DNA of 64,000 bases, taken from assembly GCF_001039005.1 (NCBI RefSeq), contig NZ_LDWR01000026.1, forward strand, positions 1 through 64,000, written 5' to 3'. The position numbers were made by a program, and so were the translations under genes. The first letter of the stretch is position 1, and the number at the start of each line of letters is the position of its first letter. The notes below the pieces were generated by a model. It had not been told where the DNA came from. It saw nothing but the letters and a program-made list of their open reading frames with translations, and did no database searches. Below, piece after piece: positions 17,035 to 24,834 of the stretch. The stretch comes from Burkholderia cepacia. GTDB taxonomy: Bacteria > Pseudomonadota > Gammaproteobacteria > Burkholderiales > Burkholderiaceae.

Positions 17035-17356
17035 AACGTATCTCCGTGGATGTGATGACGTGACACGAGCGCGGACCCGCGCCGGTCATATCGTCGCCGC
17101 GATGCTAATTACCACGTGTTACACGACGGTGTCGCGTGCAGGCAGAGGTCGACGTGCTCGCGAACGGAGACACGTGAGGGTGTGACGGGATACATCGTGT
17201 GTGGCGCGTAATGCAATCGAAAGATTCGCACTGCTCACGCGTGCCGTGACGATCGATGCGGTGCGATAGCGACAACGCGCATGCGGTGAATCGCGAAGCG
17301 GTTCGCGCGGGCCGGCAACCGCAGCCGCCGGCCCGCGCACAACGAGAAAGCCCTAC
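17035..17356. other. Intergenic region with promoter of phospholipase operon and 3' end of liuD
   Basis: About 320 bp. The left half should carry the promoter of the lipoprotein-phospholipase unit (CACGTG and TTACACG elements around 17110, no clear sigma-70 match). The right end holds a perfect 12-bp hairpin (17305-17316 with 17327-17338, 10-nt loop) just downstream of liuD. No gene is supported. Confidence 0.45.
17305..17338 (-). terminator. Hairpin downstream of liuD
   Basis: GCGCGGGCCGGC pairs perfectly with GCCGGCCCGCGC across a 10-nt loop, 19 nt after the liuD stop. No U run follows on the minus strand, so termination or mRNA 3'-end protection is plausible but not certain. Confidence 0.45.
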
Positions 17357-19354
17357 TCAGCCTTCCGCCATCATCAGCAACTGCGCGCCATCCGCGACCT
17401 GGTCGCCGACGCCGTACAGCACTTCGGCAACGACGCCCGCGCTCGGCGCGCCGATCGTGTGCTCCATCTTCATCGCTTCCATCACGATCAGCGGCGTGCC
17501 GGCCTCGACTTGCTGGCCGGGCTCGACCAGCACCGCGATCACCTTGCCGGGCATCGGCGCGGTGAGCCGCCCGCCGCCCTGCTCGACGTCGCCCGCATGC
17601 GCGATCAGGTTGCGCCATTCGAACGTCTCGGCCGCGCCCTGCGTGAACACATGGAACGTGTCGCCGTCCGCAACCACGCGGCCGCTGCTGCGCACGCCGC
17701 CGATCGTCACGTCGAAATCGAGCAGCGTGGCGCCACGCGCCCACACGAACGGCTGCGCGGCTTCGTCGCCGGCCGCGATGCGTGCGCCGGCGCCGTCGTC
17801 TTCATACACAACCGTCAGGTCCGCTTCGCGATCGGCCGCATGCCATTCGAGTGTGCGGCGATAGCCGCCGTTCAGCCGCCAGTCCGGCAGCGCGCCCCAC
17901 GGCGATGCACGATGCGCGACCGCCCCGCGCTCGCGTGCGAGGAGCGCCGCGCAGGCCAGCGCGAGCATCGCGCGCGGCGGCTGTTGCGGCGCGAACAACG
18001 CGTCGTGGTTGCGCTCGATCAGGCCCGTGTCGAGGTCGGCCGTCGCGAACGGTTCGCACGCGACGATCCGCTGCAGGAACGCGGTGTTCGTATGCAGGCC
18101 GACCACCTCGCATGCGCGCAGCGCACGCAGCATCAGGCCCAGCGCTTCCGCTCGGTCGGTGCCGTGGACGATCAGCTTCGCGATCATCGGATCGTAGAAC
18201 GGCGTGATCGCATCGCCTTCGCGCACGCCGCTGTCGACGCGCACCGATGCGCCGATGTCGAACTCGACGCCGGCCGGCAGCCGCAGGTGCTTCAGCGTGC
18301 CGGTGGACGGCAGGAAGCCGCGCCCGGGGTTCTCCGCGTAAAGGCGCGCCTCGAGCGCGTGGCCCTGCACACGCAGCTGGTCCTGCTTCAGCGGCAGCGG
18401 CTCGCCGGACGCGACGCGCAGTTGCCATTCGACGAGGTCGAGCCCCGTGACCATCTCGGTGACCGGATGCTCGACCTGCAGGCGCGTGTTCATTTCCATG
18501 AAATAGAACGCGTCGCCCGTCATGATGAATTCGACGGTGCCCGCGCCGACATAAGCGACCGCGCGCGCGGCCGCGACGGCCGCCTCGCCCATCGCGCGGC
18601 GCAGGTCGTCGGGCAGGCCCGGCGCCGGCGCTTCCTCGAGCACCTTCTGGTGACGGCGCTGCACCGAGCAGTCGCGGTCGAACAGGTACACGGTATTGCC
18701 GTGCGTGTCGCCGAACACCTGCACCTCGACGTGGCGCGGACGCGTCAGGTATTTCTCGATCAGCACACGGTCGTTGCCGAAGCTGCTCGCCGCTTCGCGC
18801 TGGCACGACGCGAGCGCCGCGGGGAAATCGTCGGAGCGCTCGACCACGCGCATCCCCTTGCCGCCGCCGCCCGCGCTGGCCTTCAGCAGCACCGGGTAAC
18901 CGATCTCATCCGCTTCGCGATGCAGGTGGGCCGCATCCTGGTCGTCGCCGTGATAACCCGGCACGAGCGGCACGGCCGCCGCGTGCATCAGCGCCTTCGC
19001 GGCGGCCTTCGACCCCATCGCCGCGATCGCGTCGACCGGCGGCCCGATAAACGCGATGCCGGCCGTTTCGCACGCATGCGCGAAATCCTCGTTCTCCGAC
19101 AGAAAGCCGTAGCCGGGGTGGATCGCCTGCGCGCCGGTCGCGCGCGCGGCTTCGATGATGCGCTCGATGCGCAAGTAGCTGTCCGCGGCGGCCGAGCCGC
19201 CGATGTGCACGGCTTCGTCGCACGCGGCCACGTGTTTCGCGTTCGCGTCCGCGTCGGAATACACGGCGACGCTCGCGATCCCGAGACGTTTGCACGTCGC
19301 GGCGACGCGGCACGCGATTTCGCCGCGGTTGGCGATCAGAATCTTGTCGAACAT
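17357..19354 (-). CDS. liuD: Methylcrotonyl-CoA carboxylase biotin-carrying (alpha) subunit
   Basis: A 665-residue biotin carboxylase plus biotin carrier subunit; with LiuB it carboxylates 3-methylcrotonyl-CoA in leucine/isovalerate breakdown. N-terminal biotin carboxylase: FDKILIANRGEIACRV, HPGYGFLSENEDFA, ATP-grasp loop KASAGGGGKGMRVV and EMNTRLQVEHPVTEM. A middle BT-type linker (about 450-580) follows. The C-terminal biotinyl domain has the biotinylation site EAMKMEH near residue 630. It is the last gene of the liuABCD run on the minus strand, 39 bp after liuC. An acetyl- or propionyl-CoA carboxylase is excluded mainly by the liuA/B/C neighbours. The usual last pathway gene, HMG-CoA lyase (liuE), is not present nearby. 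Confidence 0.95.
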   Translation of the reverse strand: MFDKILIANRGEIACRVAATCKRLGIASVAVYSDADANAKHVAACDEAVHIGGSAAADSYLRIERIIEAARATGAQAIHPGYGFLSENEDFAHACETAGIAFIGPPVDAIAAMGSKAAAKALMHAAAVPLVPGYHGDDQDAAHLHREADEIGYPVLLKASAGGGGKGMRVVERSDDFPAALASCQREAASSFGNDRVLIEKYLTRPRHVEVQVFGDTHGNTVYLFDRDCSVQRRHQKVLEEAPAPGLPDDLRRAMGEAAVAAARAVAYVGAGTVEFIMTGDAFYFMEMNTRLQVEHPVTEMVTGLDLVEWQLRVASGEPLPLKQDQLRVQGHALEARLYAENPGRGFLPSTGTLKHLRLPAGVEFDIGASVRVDSGVREGDAITPFYDPMIAKLIVHGTDRAEALGLMLRALRACEVVGLHTNTAFLQRIVACEPFATADLDTGLIERNHDALFAPQQPPRAMLALACAALLARERGAVAHRASPWGALPDWRLNGGYRRTLEWHAADREADLTVVYEDDGAGARIAAGDEAAQPFVWARGATLLDFDVTIGGVRSSGRVVADGDTFHVFTQGAAETFEWRNLIAHAGDVEQGGGRLTAPMPGKVIAVLVEPGQQVEAGTPLIVMEAMKMEHTIGAPSAGVVAEVLYGVGDQVADGAQLLMMAEG

Positions 19355-19393
19355 GGCTTCGGTGTCGTCCGGAAAGTGTGGGTCACGAGGGCG

Positions 19394-20179
19394 TCATTCA
19401 CGCCACGACGGCGTGCGCTTTTCGAGGAAGGACGCGATCCCTTCGCGCGCTTCCGCGCCGGCGCGGGTCCGCGCGATCCACTCGGCGGTCTGCTCGATCA
19501 ACGTCGCGTCGAGCGCGCGGCCGGCCACGTCGGTGACGAGCTGCTTGCATGCACGCACCGCGTCGGGGCCGTTCGCGACGAGCGCCGCGGCCAGCTTCGC
19601 GACCGTTTCGTCGAGCGCGTCGGCCGGCACCGCGTCGTGAATGAAGCCGAGCGACGCCGCGCGCGCGCTGTCGAACACCTCGGCCGTCGTGAAGTAGCGG
19701 CGCGCCGCGCGTTCGCCCATCGCCCGCACGACGTACGGCGCGATCGTCGCGGGAATCAGCCCGAGCCGCGCTTCCGACAGACAGAACTTCACGCCGTCGG
19801 CGGCGATCGCGATATCGGCCGCCGCGACGAGGCCCACGCCACCCGCATACGCGTCGCCATGCACGCGCGCGATCACCGGCTTGCCGCAGCGATGGATCGC
19901 CTCGAGCATCCGCGCGAGCTTGCGCGCGTCGGCACGGTTCTCGTCGTCCGAGTAACCGGCCATCTTCTTCATCCAGTTCAGGTCCGCGCCCGCGCAGAAC
20001 GCAGTGCCTTCCGCCGCGAGCACGATCGCGCGCACGCCGGCGTGCGCATCGAGCCATTCGAACGCGGTGGTCAGCTCGGCGATCGTCGTCTCGTTGAACG
20101 CGTTGCGCACGTCGGGACGCGCGAGCGTGACGGTCGCCACGCGATTCGCTTCGACTACCTTGATGGTTTCGTATCGCAT
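19394..20179 (-). CDS. liuC: Methylglutaconyl-CoA hydratase (enoyl-CoA hydratase family)
   Basis: A 261-residue crotonase-fold enzyme predicted to hydrate 3-methylglutaconyl-CoA to HMG-CoA in leucine degradation. Motifs: TLARPDVRNAFNE near the N-terminus, the oxyanion-hole block GTAFCAGADLNWMKKM, and GDAYAGGVGLVAAADIAIA, followed by FCLSEARLGLIPATIAPYVV, which carries the catalytic Glu region. The ATG at 20179 follows AGGAGCGGACG on the minus strand, and it lies 17 bp after the liuB stop, so it is translated from the same message. Assignment within the crotonase family rests on operon position between liuB and liuD. Confidence 0.93.
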   Translation of the reverse strand: MRYETIKVVEANRVATVTLARPDVRNAFNETTIAELTTAFEWLDAHAGVRAIVLAAEGTAFCAGADLNWMKKMAGYSDDENRADARKLARMLEAIHRCGKPVIARVHGDAYAGGVGLVAAADIAIAADGVKFCLSEARLGLIPATIAPYVVRAMGERAARRYFTTAEVFDSARAASLGFIHDAVPADALDETVAKLAAALVANGPDAVRACKQLVTDVAGRALDATLIEQTAEWIARTRAGAEAREGIASFLEKRTPSWRE

Positions 20180-20196
20180 CGTCCGCTCCTTGCTCG

Positions 20197-21804
20197 TTAC
20201 ATCCGGAACACGCCGAAGCGCGTGTCGTCGATCGGCGCGTTCATCGACGCGGCGAGGCCGAGCCCGAGCACGTCGCGCGTCTGCGCGGGGTCGATCACGC
20301 CGTCGTCCCACAGCCGCGCGCTCGCGTAATACGGATGGCCCTGGCGCTCGTACTGGTCGCGGATCGGCTGCTTGAATGCTTCCTCTTCATCGGTCGACCA
20401 TGCACCGCCCTTCGCCTCGATGCCGTCGCGGCGCACGGTCGCGAGCACCGACGCGGCCTGCTCGCCGCCCATCACCGAGATGCGGGCGTTCGGCCACATC
20501 CACAGGAAACGCGGCCCGAATGCGCGGCCGCACATCCCGTAGTTGCCGGCGCCGAACGAGCCGCCGATGATCACGGTGAACTTCGGCACCTTCGCGTTCG
20601 ACACGGCCGTCACCATCTTCGCGCCGTGACGCGCGATGCCTTCGTTCTCGTACTTGCGCCCGACCATGAAGCCCGTGATGTTCTGCAGGAACACGAGCGG
20701 GATCTTGCGCTGGCAGCACAGCTCGATGAAATGCGCGCCCTTCACGGCCGATTCGGAAAACAGGATGCCGTTGTTCGCGACGATCCCGACCGGGTGGCCC
20801 CAGATGTGCGCGAAGCCCGTGACGAGCGTCGTGCCGTAGCGCGCCTTGAATTCGTCGAATTCGGAATCGTCGACGATGCGCGCGATCACCTCGCGCACGT
20901 CGAACGGCTTGCGCGTATCGACGGGAATCACGCCGTACAGGCTCTTCGCGTCGTAGCGCGGCGGCTTCGGTTCGCGCAACGCGACCGGCGACGCGATCTT
21001 CGGCGCCAGGTGATCGACGATGTTGCGCGCGATCGACAGCGCATGCGCGTCGTTCTGCGCGAGGTGGTCGGCCACGCCCGACAGGCGCGTGTGTACGTCG
21101 CCGCCGCCGAGATCCTCGGCGCTCACTTCCTCGCCGGTCGCGGCCTTCACGAGCGGCGGCCCGCCGAGGAAAATCGTGCCCTGGTCCTTCACAATGATCG
21201 ACTCGTCGCTCATCGCCGGCACATACGCGCCGCCCGCCGTGCACGAGCCCATCACGACGGCGATCTGCGCGATCCCCGCCGCCGACATCGTCGCCTGGTT
21301 GAAGAAGATGCGGCCGAAGTGGTCGCGATCGGGGAACACGTCGTCCTGGTTCGGCAGGTTCGCGCCGCCCGAATCGACGAGGTACACGCACGGCAGCCGG
21401 TTTTCCGCGGCGATTTCCTGCGCGCGCACGTGCTTCTTCACGGTGACCGGGTAGTAGGTGCCGCCCTTGACCGTCGCGTCGTTGCACACGATCACGCACT
21501 CGCGGCCCGCGATCCGGCCGATTCCGGTGATGACGCCCGCGCCCGGCGCGTCGTCGTTGTACATGCCGTTCGCCGCGAGCTGCGACAGCTCGAGGAACGG
21601 CGCGCCCGGATCGAGCAGTTGCGCGATGCGGTCGCGCGGCAGCAGCTTGCCGCGCGACAGGTGCTTGTCGCGCGCGGCCTGGCCGCCGCCCTGCGCAAGC
21701 TGTTCGATCTTCGCGCGCAGGTCGGCGACGACCGCCTCGAGCGCCGCGGCGTTCGCGCGGAAATCTTCCGAACGCGGGTTCAATCTGGATTCGATGATCG
21801 GCAT
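20197..21804 (-). CDS. liuB: Methylcrotonyl-CoA carboxylase carboxyltransferase (beta) subunit
   Basis: A 535-residue carboxyltransferase that moves CO2 from the biotin of LiuD to 3-methylcrotonyl-CoA. The family blocks are evident: [95 protein letters not shown] and [16 protein letters not shown]. Length (about 535) matches MCC beta subunits. The ATG is at 21804; 31 bp separate it from the liuA stop. It is the second gene of the operon and should be induced with it by leucine-derived CoA esters. Confidence 0.95.
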   Translation of the reverse strand: MPIIESRLNPRSEDFRANAAALEAVVADLRAKIEQLAQGGGQAARDKHLSRGKLLPRDRIAQLLDPGAPFLELSQLAANGMYNDDAPGAGVITGIGRIAGRECVIVCNDATVKGGTYYPVTVKKHVRAQEIAAENRLPCVYLVDSGGANLPNQDDVFPDRDHFGRIFFNQATMSAAGIAQIAVVMGSCTAGGAYVPAMSDESIIVKDQGTIFLGGPPLVKAATGEEVSAEDLGGGDVHTRLSGVADHLAQNDAHALSIARNIVDHLAPKIASPVALREPKPPRYDAKSLYGVIPVDTRKPFDVREVIARIVDDSEFDEFKARYGTTLVTGFAHIWGHPVGIVANNGILFSESAVKGAHFIELCCQRKIPLVFLQNITGFMVGRKYENEGIARHGAKMVTAVSNAKVPKFTVIIGGSFGAGNYGMCGRAFGPRFLWMWPNARISVMGGEQAASVLATVRRDGIEAKGGAWSTDEEEAFKQPIRDQYERQGHPYYASARLWDDGVIDPAQTRDVLGLGLAASMNAPIDDTRFGVFRM

Positions 21805-21835
21805 CGACGGGGCTCCGTTCGCGTGACGTGGGGCG

Positions 21836-23017
21836 TTACATCGTTTCCGCGAACAGCTCGCGGCCGATCAGCATCCGGCGGATCTCGCTCGTGCCGGCAC
21901 CGATCTCGTACAGCTTCGCATCGCGCCACAGGCGGCCGACCGGGTATTCGTTGATGTAGCCGTTGCCGCCGAGGATCTGGATCGCCTCGCCGGCCATCCA
22001 CGTCGCCTTCTCCGCCGTATAGAGGATCACGCCCGCGCAGTCCTTGCGCACCTGGCGAATGTGGTCGCTGCCCGCCGAGTCGAGATGGCGGCCGACCGCG
22101 TACAGGTACGCGCGGCACGCCTGGAACGTGGTGTACATGTCGGCGACCTTGCCCTGGATCAGCTGGAATTCGCCGATCGACTGGCCGAACTGCTTGCGGT
22201 CGTGGATATACGGCACGACCGCGTCGAGGCACGCGGCCATGATGCCCGTCGGGCCGCCCGACAGCACCGCGCGCTCGTAGTCGAGGCCGCTCATCAACAC
22301 CTTCACGCCGCCGTTGAGCTGGCCGAGGATGTTCTCTTCCGGCACTTCGACATCCTGGAACACGAGCTCGCCCGTGTGCGAGCCGCGCATGCCGAGCTTG
22401 TCGAGCTTCTGCGCGACCGAGAAGCCCTTCATCCCCTTCTCGACGATGAACGCAGTGATGCCGCGCGAATTCGCTTCGATATCCGTCTTCGCGTAGACGA
22501 CGAGCGTGTCGCAATCGGGGCCGTTGGTGATCCACATCTTCGTGCCGTTCAGCACGTAGCGATCGCCGCGCTTGTCGGCGCGCAGCTTCATGCTGACGAC
22601 GTCGGAGCCTGCGTTCGGCTCGCTCATCGCGAGCGCGCCGATGTGTTCGCCCGACACGAGCTTCGGCAGGTATTTCTGCTTCTGGGCCTCGGTGCCGTTG
22701 CGGTGGATCTGGTTCACGCACAGGTTCGAGTGCGCGCCGTACGACAGGCCGATCGACGCCGATGCGCGCGAGATCTCCTCCATCGCGACCATGTGTGCCG
22801 TGTAGCCCATGTTCGCGCCGCCGTATTCCTCGGCCACCGTCATGCCGAGCACGCCGATATCGCCGAACTTCTTCCACAGATCCATCGGAAACTGGTCGGT
22901 GCGGTCGACCTCCGCCGCGCGCGGCGTGATTTCCTTCGCCGCGAACGTCGCGACGGCATCGCGCAGCATCTCGATGTCTTCACCGAGCATGAATTGCACG
23001 CCGGGCAGGTTGATCAT
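21836..23017 (-). CDS. liuA: Isovaleryl-CoA dehydrogenase
   Basis: A 393-residue FAD flavoprotein that oxidises isovaleryl-CoA to 3-methylcrotonyl-CoA, the first committed step after leucine transamination and decarboxylation. Acyl-CoA dehydrogenase signatures: [31 protein letters not shown] and [20 protein letters not shown]. The helix G residue Glu in [15 protein letters not shown] is the catalytic-base position specific to isovaleryl-CoA dehydrogenases; other acyl-CoA dehydrogenases place it elsewhere. First gene of the liuABCD operon, preceded by GGAGGAGAC before the ATG. It is divergent from a TetR-family gene across a 170-bp region that contains palindromic operator-like sites. Confidence 0.95.
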   Translation of the reverse strand: MINLPGVQFMLGEDIEMLRDAVATFAAKEITPRAAEVDRTDQFPMDLWKKFGDIGVLGMTVAEEYGGANMGYTAHMVAMEEISRASASIGLSYGAHSNLCVNQIHRNGTEAQKQKYLPKLVSGEHIGALAMSEPNAGSDVVSMKLRADKRGDRYVLNGTKMWITNGPDCDTLVVYAKTDIEANSRGITAFIVEKGMKGFSVAQKLDKLGMRGSHTGELVFQDVEVPEENILGQLNGGVKVLMSGLDYERAVLSGGPTGIMAACLDAVVPYIHDRKQFGQSIGEFQLIQGKVADMYTTFQACRAYLYAVGRHLDSAGSDHIRQVRKDCAGVILYTAEKATWMAGEAIQILGGNGYINEYPVGRLWRDAKLYEIGAGTSEIRRMLIGRELFAETM

Positions 23018-23059
23018 GTCTCCTCCGTCTCCAGAAAGTGTGTTGCACTCACCGATTTC

Positions 23060-23072
23060 TGAGTTTCGCTCA
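23060..23072. promoter_or_regulatory. Operator-like palindrome, site 1 (liuA/tetR)
   Basis: TGAGTTTCGCTCA is an inverted repeat with TGAG/CTCA arms and matches the arms of the site at 23161. It lies 43 bp upstream of the liuA start. Probably bound by the divergent TetR regulator. Confidence 0.6.
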
Positions 23073-23077
23073 GATCG

Positions 23078-23097
23078 AATGAATGCGCCGATTCATT
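23078..23097. promoter_or_regulatory. Inverted repeat between the two operator-like sites
   Basis: AATGAAT and ATTCATT form a 7-bp inverted repeat with 6 nt between. It differs in sequence from the TGAG/CTCA sites, so it may be bound by another factor or overlap the promoters. Confidence 0.35.
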
Positions 23098-23160
23098 GAC
23101 CAATACAGCGGAAATTTTGCACAGTTTCGCGCCTCGCCGGGTTCGGCGTCAATAGTTTTT

Positions 23161-23173
23161 TGAGTGACACTCA
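23161..23173. promoter_or_regulatory. Operator-like palindrome, site 2 (liuA/tetR)
   Basis: TGAGTGACACTCA is a perfect palindrome around a central A. It lies 15 bp upstream of the chosen TetR start and overlaps the alternative GTG start at 23164, which argues against that start. It shares arms with site 1 and fits autoregulation. Confidence 0.65.
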
Positions 23174-23187
23174 GATATCATGCGGAG

Positions 23188-23934
23188 ATGACAGCCGCTA
23201 CCGCCGACACCATGACCGACACCGTCAAAGCCGACCGCGCCGACGCGCCGCGCGCGCCCGCCGGACGCAAATCCCAGCAGCGCGTGCAGGACATTCTGCG
23301 CGCCGGCCGTGAAGTGTTCGCCGAAAAGGGTTACGAGCATGCGACGGCCGCCGAGATCGCGCAGCGCGTGGGCGTGTCGGAGGCGACCGTGTTCAGCTAC
23401 TTCCGCGGCAAGCGCGAGCTGTGCGCACGCGTCATCGCGGATTGGTACGACGAAATCATCGCCGCGTTCGAGCACGGGATGCCGCAGGAGGCGTCGGTGC
23501 AGCAGCAGTTCGCGTTCATCGTGCGCACCCACCTGCGGCTGATGCTCGTGAACGGTACGGGGCTGTGCGCGCTGGTGCTGTCGGAAGGCCGCGCGAAGCA
23601 GCATGCGCTGAGCGACGAGCTCACCGCGCTGCAGCGCCGCTACACGGCGCCGCTGATGGACGTGCTCGCGCGCGGCCAGGCGGCCGGGCAGGTTCGCGCG
23701 GACCTGCCGCTGAGCCTGCTGCGCTCGATGGTGTTCGGGCCGATCGAGCACGTGCTGTGGGATGCGATCCTCGGGCACCGCAAGCTCGATACGGAAACGA
23801 CGGCCACGCAGCTGATCGACATGCTGTGGGCCGCCGTGCAACCGCCCGCGCCGGAGCAGGCGGCGCTCGTGCGCTTCAGGAACGAAGTGGCGGAAGCGGT
23901 GCGGCGGCTGGAAGGCGAAAGCACGCGCGCGTAA
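23188..23934 (+). CDS. TetR-family regulator of the liu operon
   Basis: A 248-residue repressor-type protein. The N-terminal helix-turn-helix spans about residues 28-75 (RVQDILRAGREVFAEKGYEH, ATAAEIAQRVGVSEATVFSYF, RGKRELCARVI); the rest is a variable ligand-binding domain. It is divergent from liuA with two TGAG...CTCA palindromes in the shared 170 bp. In beta-proteobacteria a TetR-family protein (LiuQ) is reported to control liu genes, and this one is a good candidate for that role; I cannot confirm orthology. The start at 23188 was preferred (GGAG just upstream) over the GTG at 23164, which lies inside an operator. An acyl-CoA intermediate is the likely inducer (inference). Confidence 0.85.
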   Translation: MTAATADTMTDTVKADRADAPRAPAGRKSQQRVQDILRAGREVFAEKGYEHATAAEIAQRVGVSEATVFSYFRGKRELCARVIADWYDEIIAAFEHGMPQEASVQQQFAFIVRTHLRLMLVNGTGLCALVLSEGRAKQHALSDELTALQRRYTAPLMDVLARGQAAGQVRADLPLSLLRSMVFGPIEHVLWDAILGHRKLDTETTATQLIDMLWAAVQPPAPEQAALVRFRNEVAEAVRRLEGESTRA

Positions 23935-23973
23935 CGCGCGGCGGTGGATTGTCGCGCCGCCGCGGCGCGCCGA

Positions 23974-24420
23974 TCAGTTGGCGAGGCGGCAGTGCGCCAG
24001 CTTCAGCCCCGGCAACACCGGCGCGTCGATATAGCCTTCGTTCACGCAACTGAACCGGAACGCCGCCGACGTGACGAACGGCTTGATCTCGCCACCGGGA
24101 AATTTCGGTTTCAGCGCATCCTGGTCGGCCACGTCGAAATGCGTGTCGAACTGCTCGCCGTCGGCCGTCAGCGCGCCGAAATACGTGCCGCCCGGGTCGC
24201 CGCCCATCCGGATCACGGCACCGACGAACACGAGGCGCTTGCCGTCGTATTTCGTTTTCGCGGCGGCCATGTCCTGCGTATAGGCCTCGATCACGGCGCC
24301 GTAATGCGCGTCGATCGCGGGCTCGCCGTCCGGCGCCGCAAAAGCGGTCTGGTGAACGCCCGCCAGCATGGCGCACGCCGCGAGCGCGGCCGCCGCGAAC
24401 GGCGCGAAAATCTTCTTCAT
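23974..24420 (-). CDS. Exported protein of unknown function, possible OB-fold
   Basis: A 148-residue protein with a Sec signal (MKKIFAPFAAAALAACAMLAGVHQTAFAAP, cleavage near residue 29). The mature part has IEAYTQDMAAAKTKYDGKRLVFVGAVIRMG, a pattern resembling the 'tRNA_anti-like' OB-fold domain of small periplasmic proteins, followed by beta strands and two cysteines (FSCVNEG, AHCRLAN) that could form a disulfide. No function is assigned. It is convergent with the TetR gene, with 39 bp between. It is probably monocistronic. Confidence 0.65.
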   Translation of the reverse strand: MKKIFAPFAAAALAACAMLAGVHQTAFAAPDGEPAIDAHYGAVIEAYTQDMAAAKTKYDGKRLVFVGAVIRMGGDPGGTYFGALTADGEQFDTHFDVADQDALKPKFPGGEIKPFVTSAAFRFSCVNEGYIDAPVLPGLKLAHCRLAN

Positions 24421-24834
24421 TGGGTGGTCTCCCGTCTAGCTCGGTGGTTGAAGTGACTGAAGTCGGCGCTGCGCCGGCTGCCCGGCACAACGCCCGATGG
24501 ATGCGTTGCCGTTTTTAATCGTTCGAATGGCGGAACACAGCTGCGATCACTTCACCACCCGCATGGTCGAATGCGGTGCGCAGCGTCGCGCTGAACGCGA
24601 CGTGACAAGAAGATGACATGTGCGGCCCCCGGCTCTCTCGTTGAATTTCACTGCGTGTGATTTTGGCCGCTACGGTAGCAGACGGCCGACGGCCCGGCAA
24701 CCAAGGCCCGTGCGCTGCCGATCGCCCCATTACAATTGCAAATGATTCTCATTACATATATCATGCGCATCCTGGTTGCGGCGACACGCTGCGGCCCGCA
24801 ACCCGATCCTTAGTACTCCGTCCTGCATCGATTC
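24421..24834. other. Intergenic region with iron-regulated promoter
   Basis: About 410 bp. A Fur box sits at 24738-24756, and the preceding 300 bp show no supported gene. A 71-codon minus-strand frame at 24515-24730 lacks a ribosome binding site and domain similarity and is not counted. Confidence 0.5.
24738..24756 (+). promoter_or_regulatory. Fur box
   Basis: GCAAATGATTCTCATTACA matches about 13-14 of 19 positions of the Fur consensus (GATAATGATAATCATTATC), including the ATGAT and TCATTA cores. It is 79 bp upstream of the TonB receptor start, so iron-starvation induction is expected. Confidence 0.8.

Noticed and set aside
17459-20329. 956-codon plus-strand frame across liuD and liuC
   Set aside because: Antisense to two clearly recognised enzymes, no start signal or domain.
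24515-24730. 71-codon minus-strand frame upstream of the TonB receptor
   Set aside because: No ribosome site, and the first half falls in the Fur-controlled promoter region; too little support.
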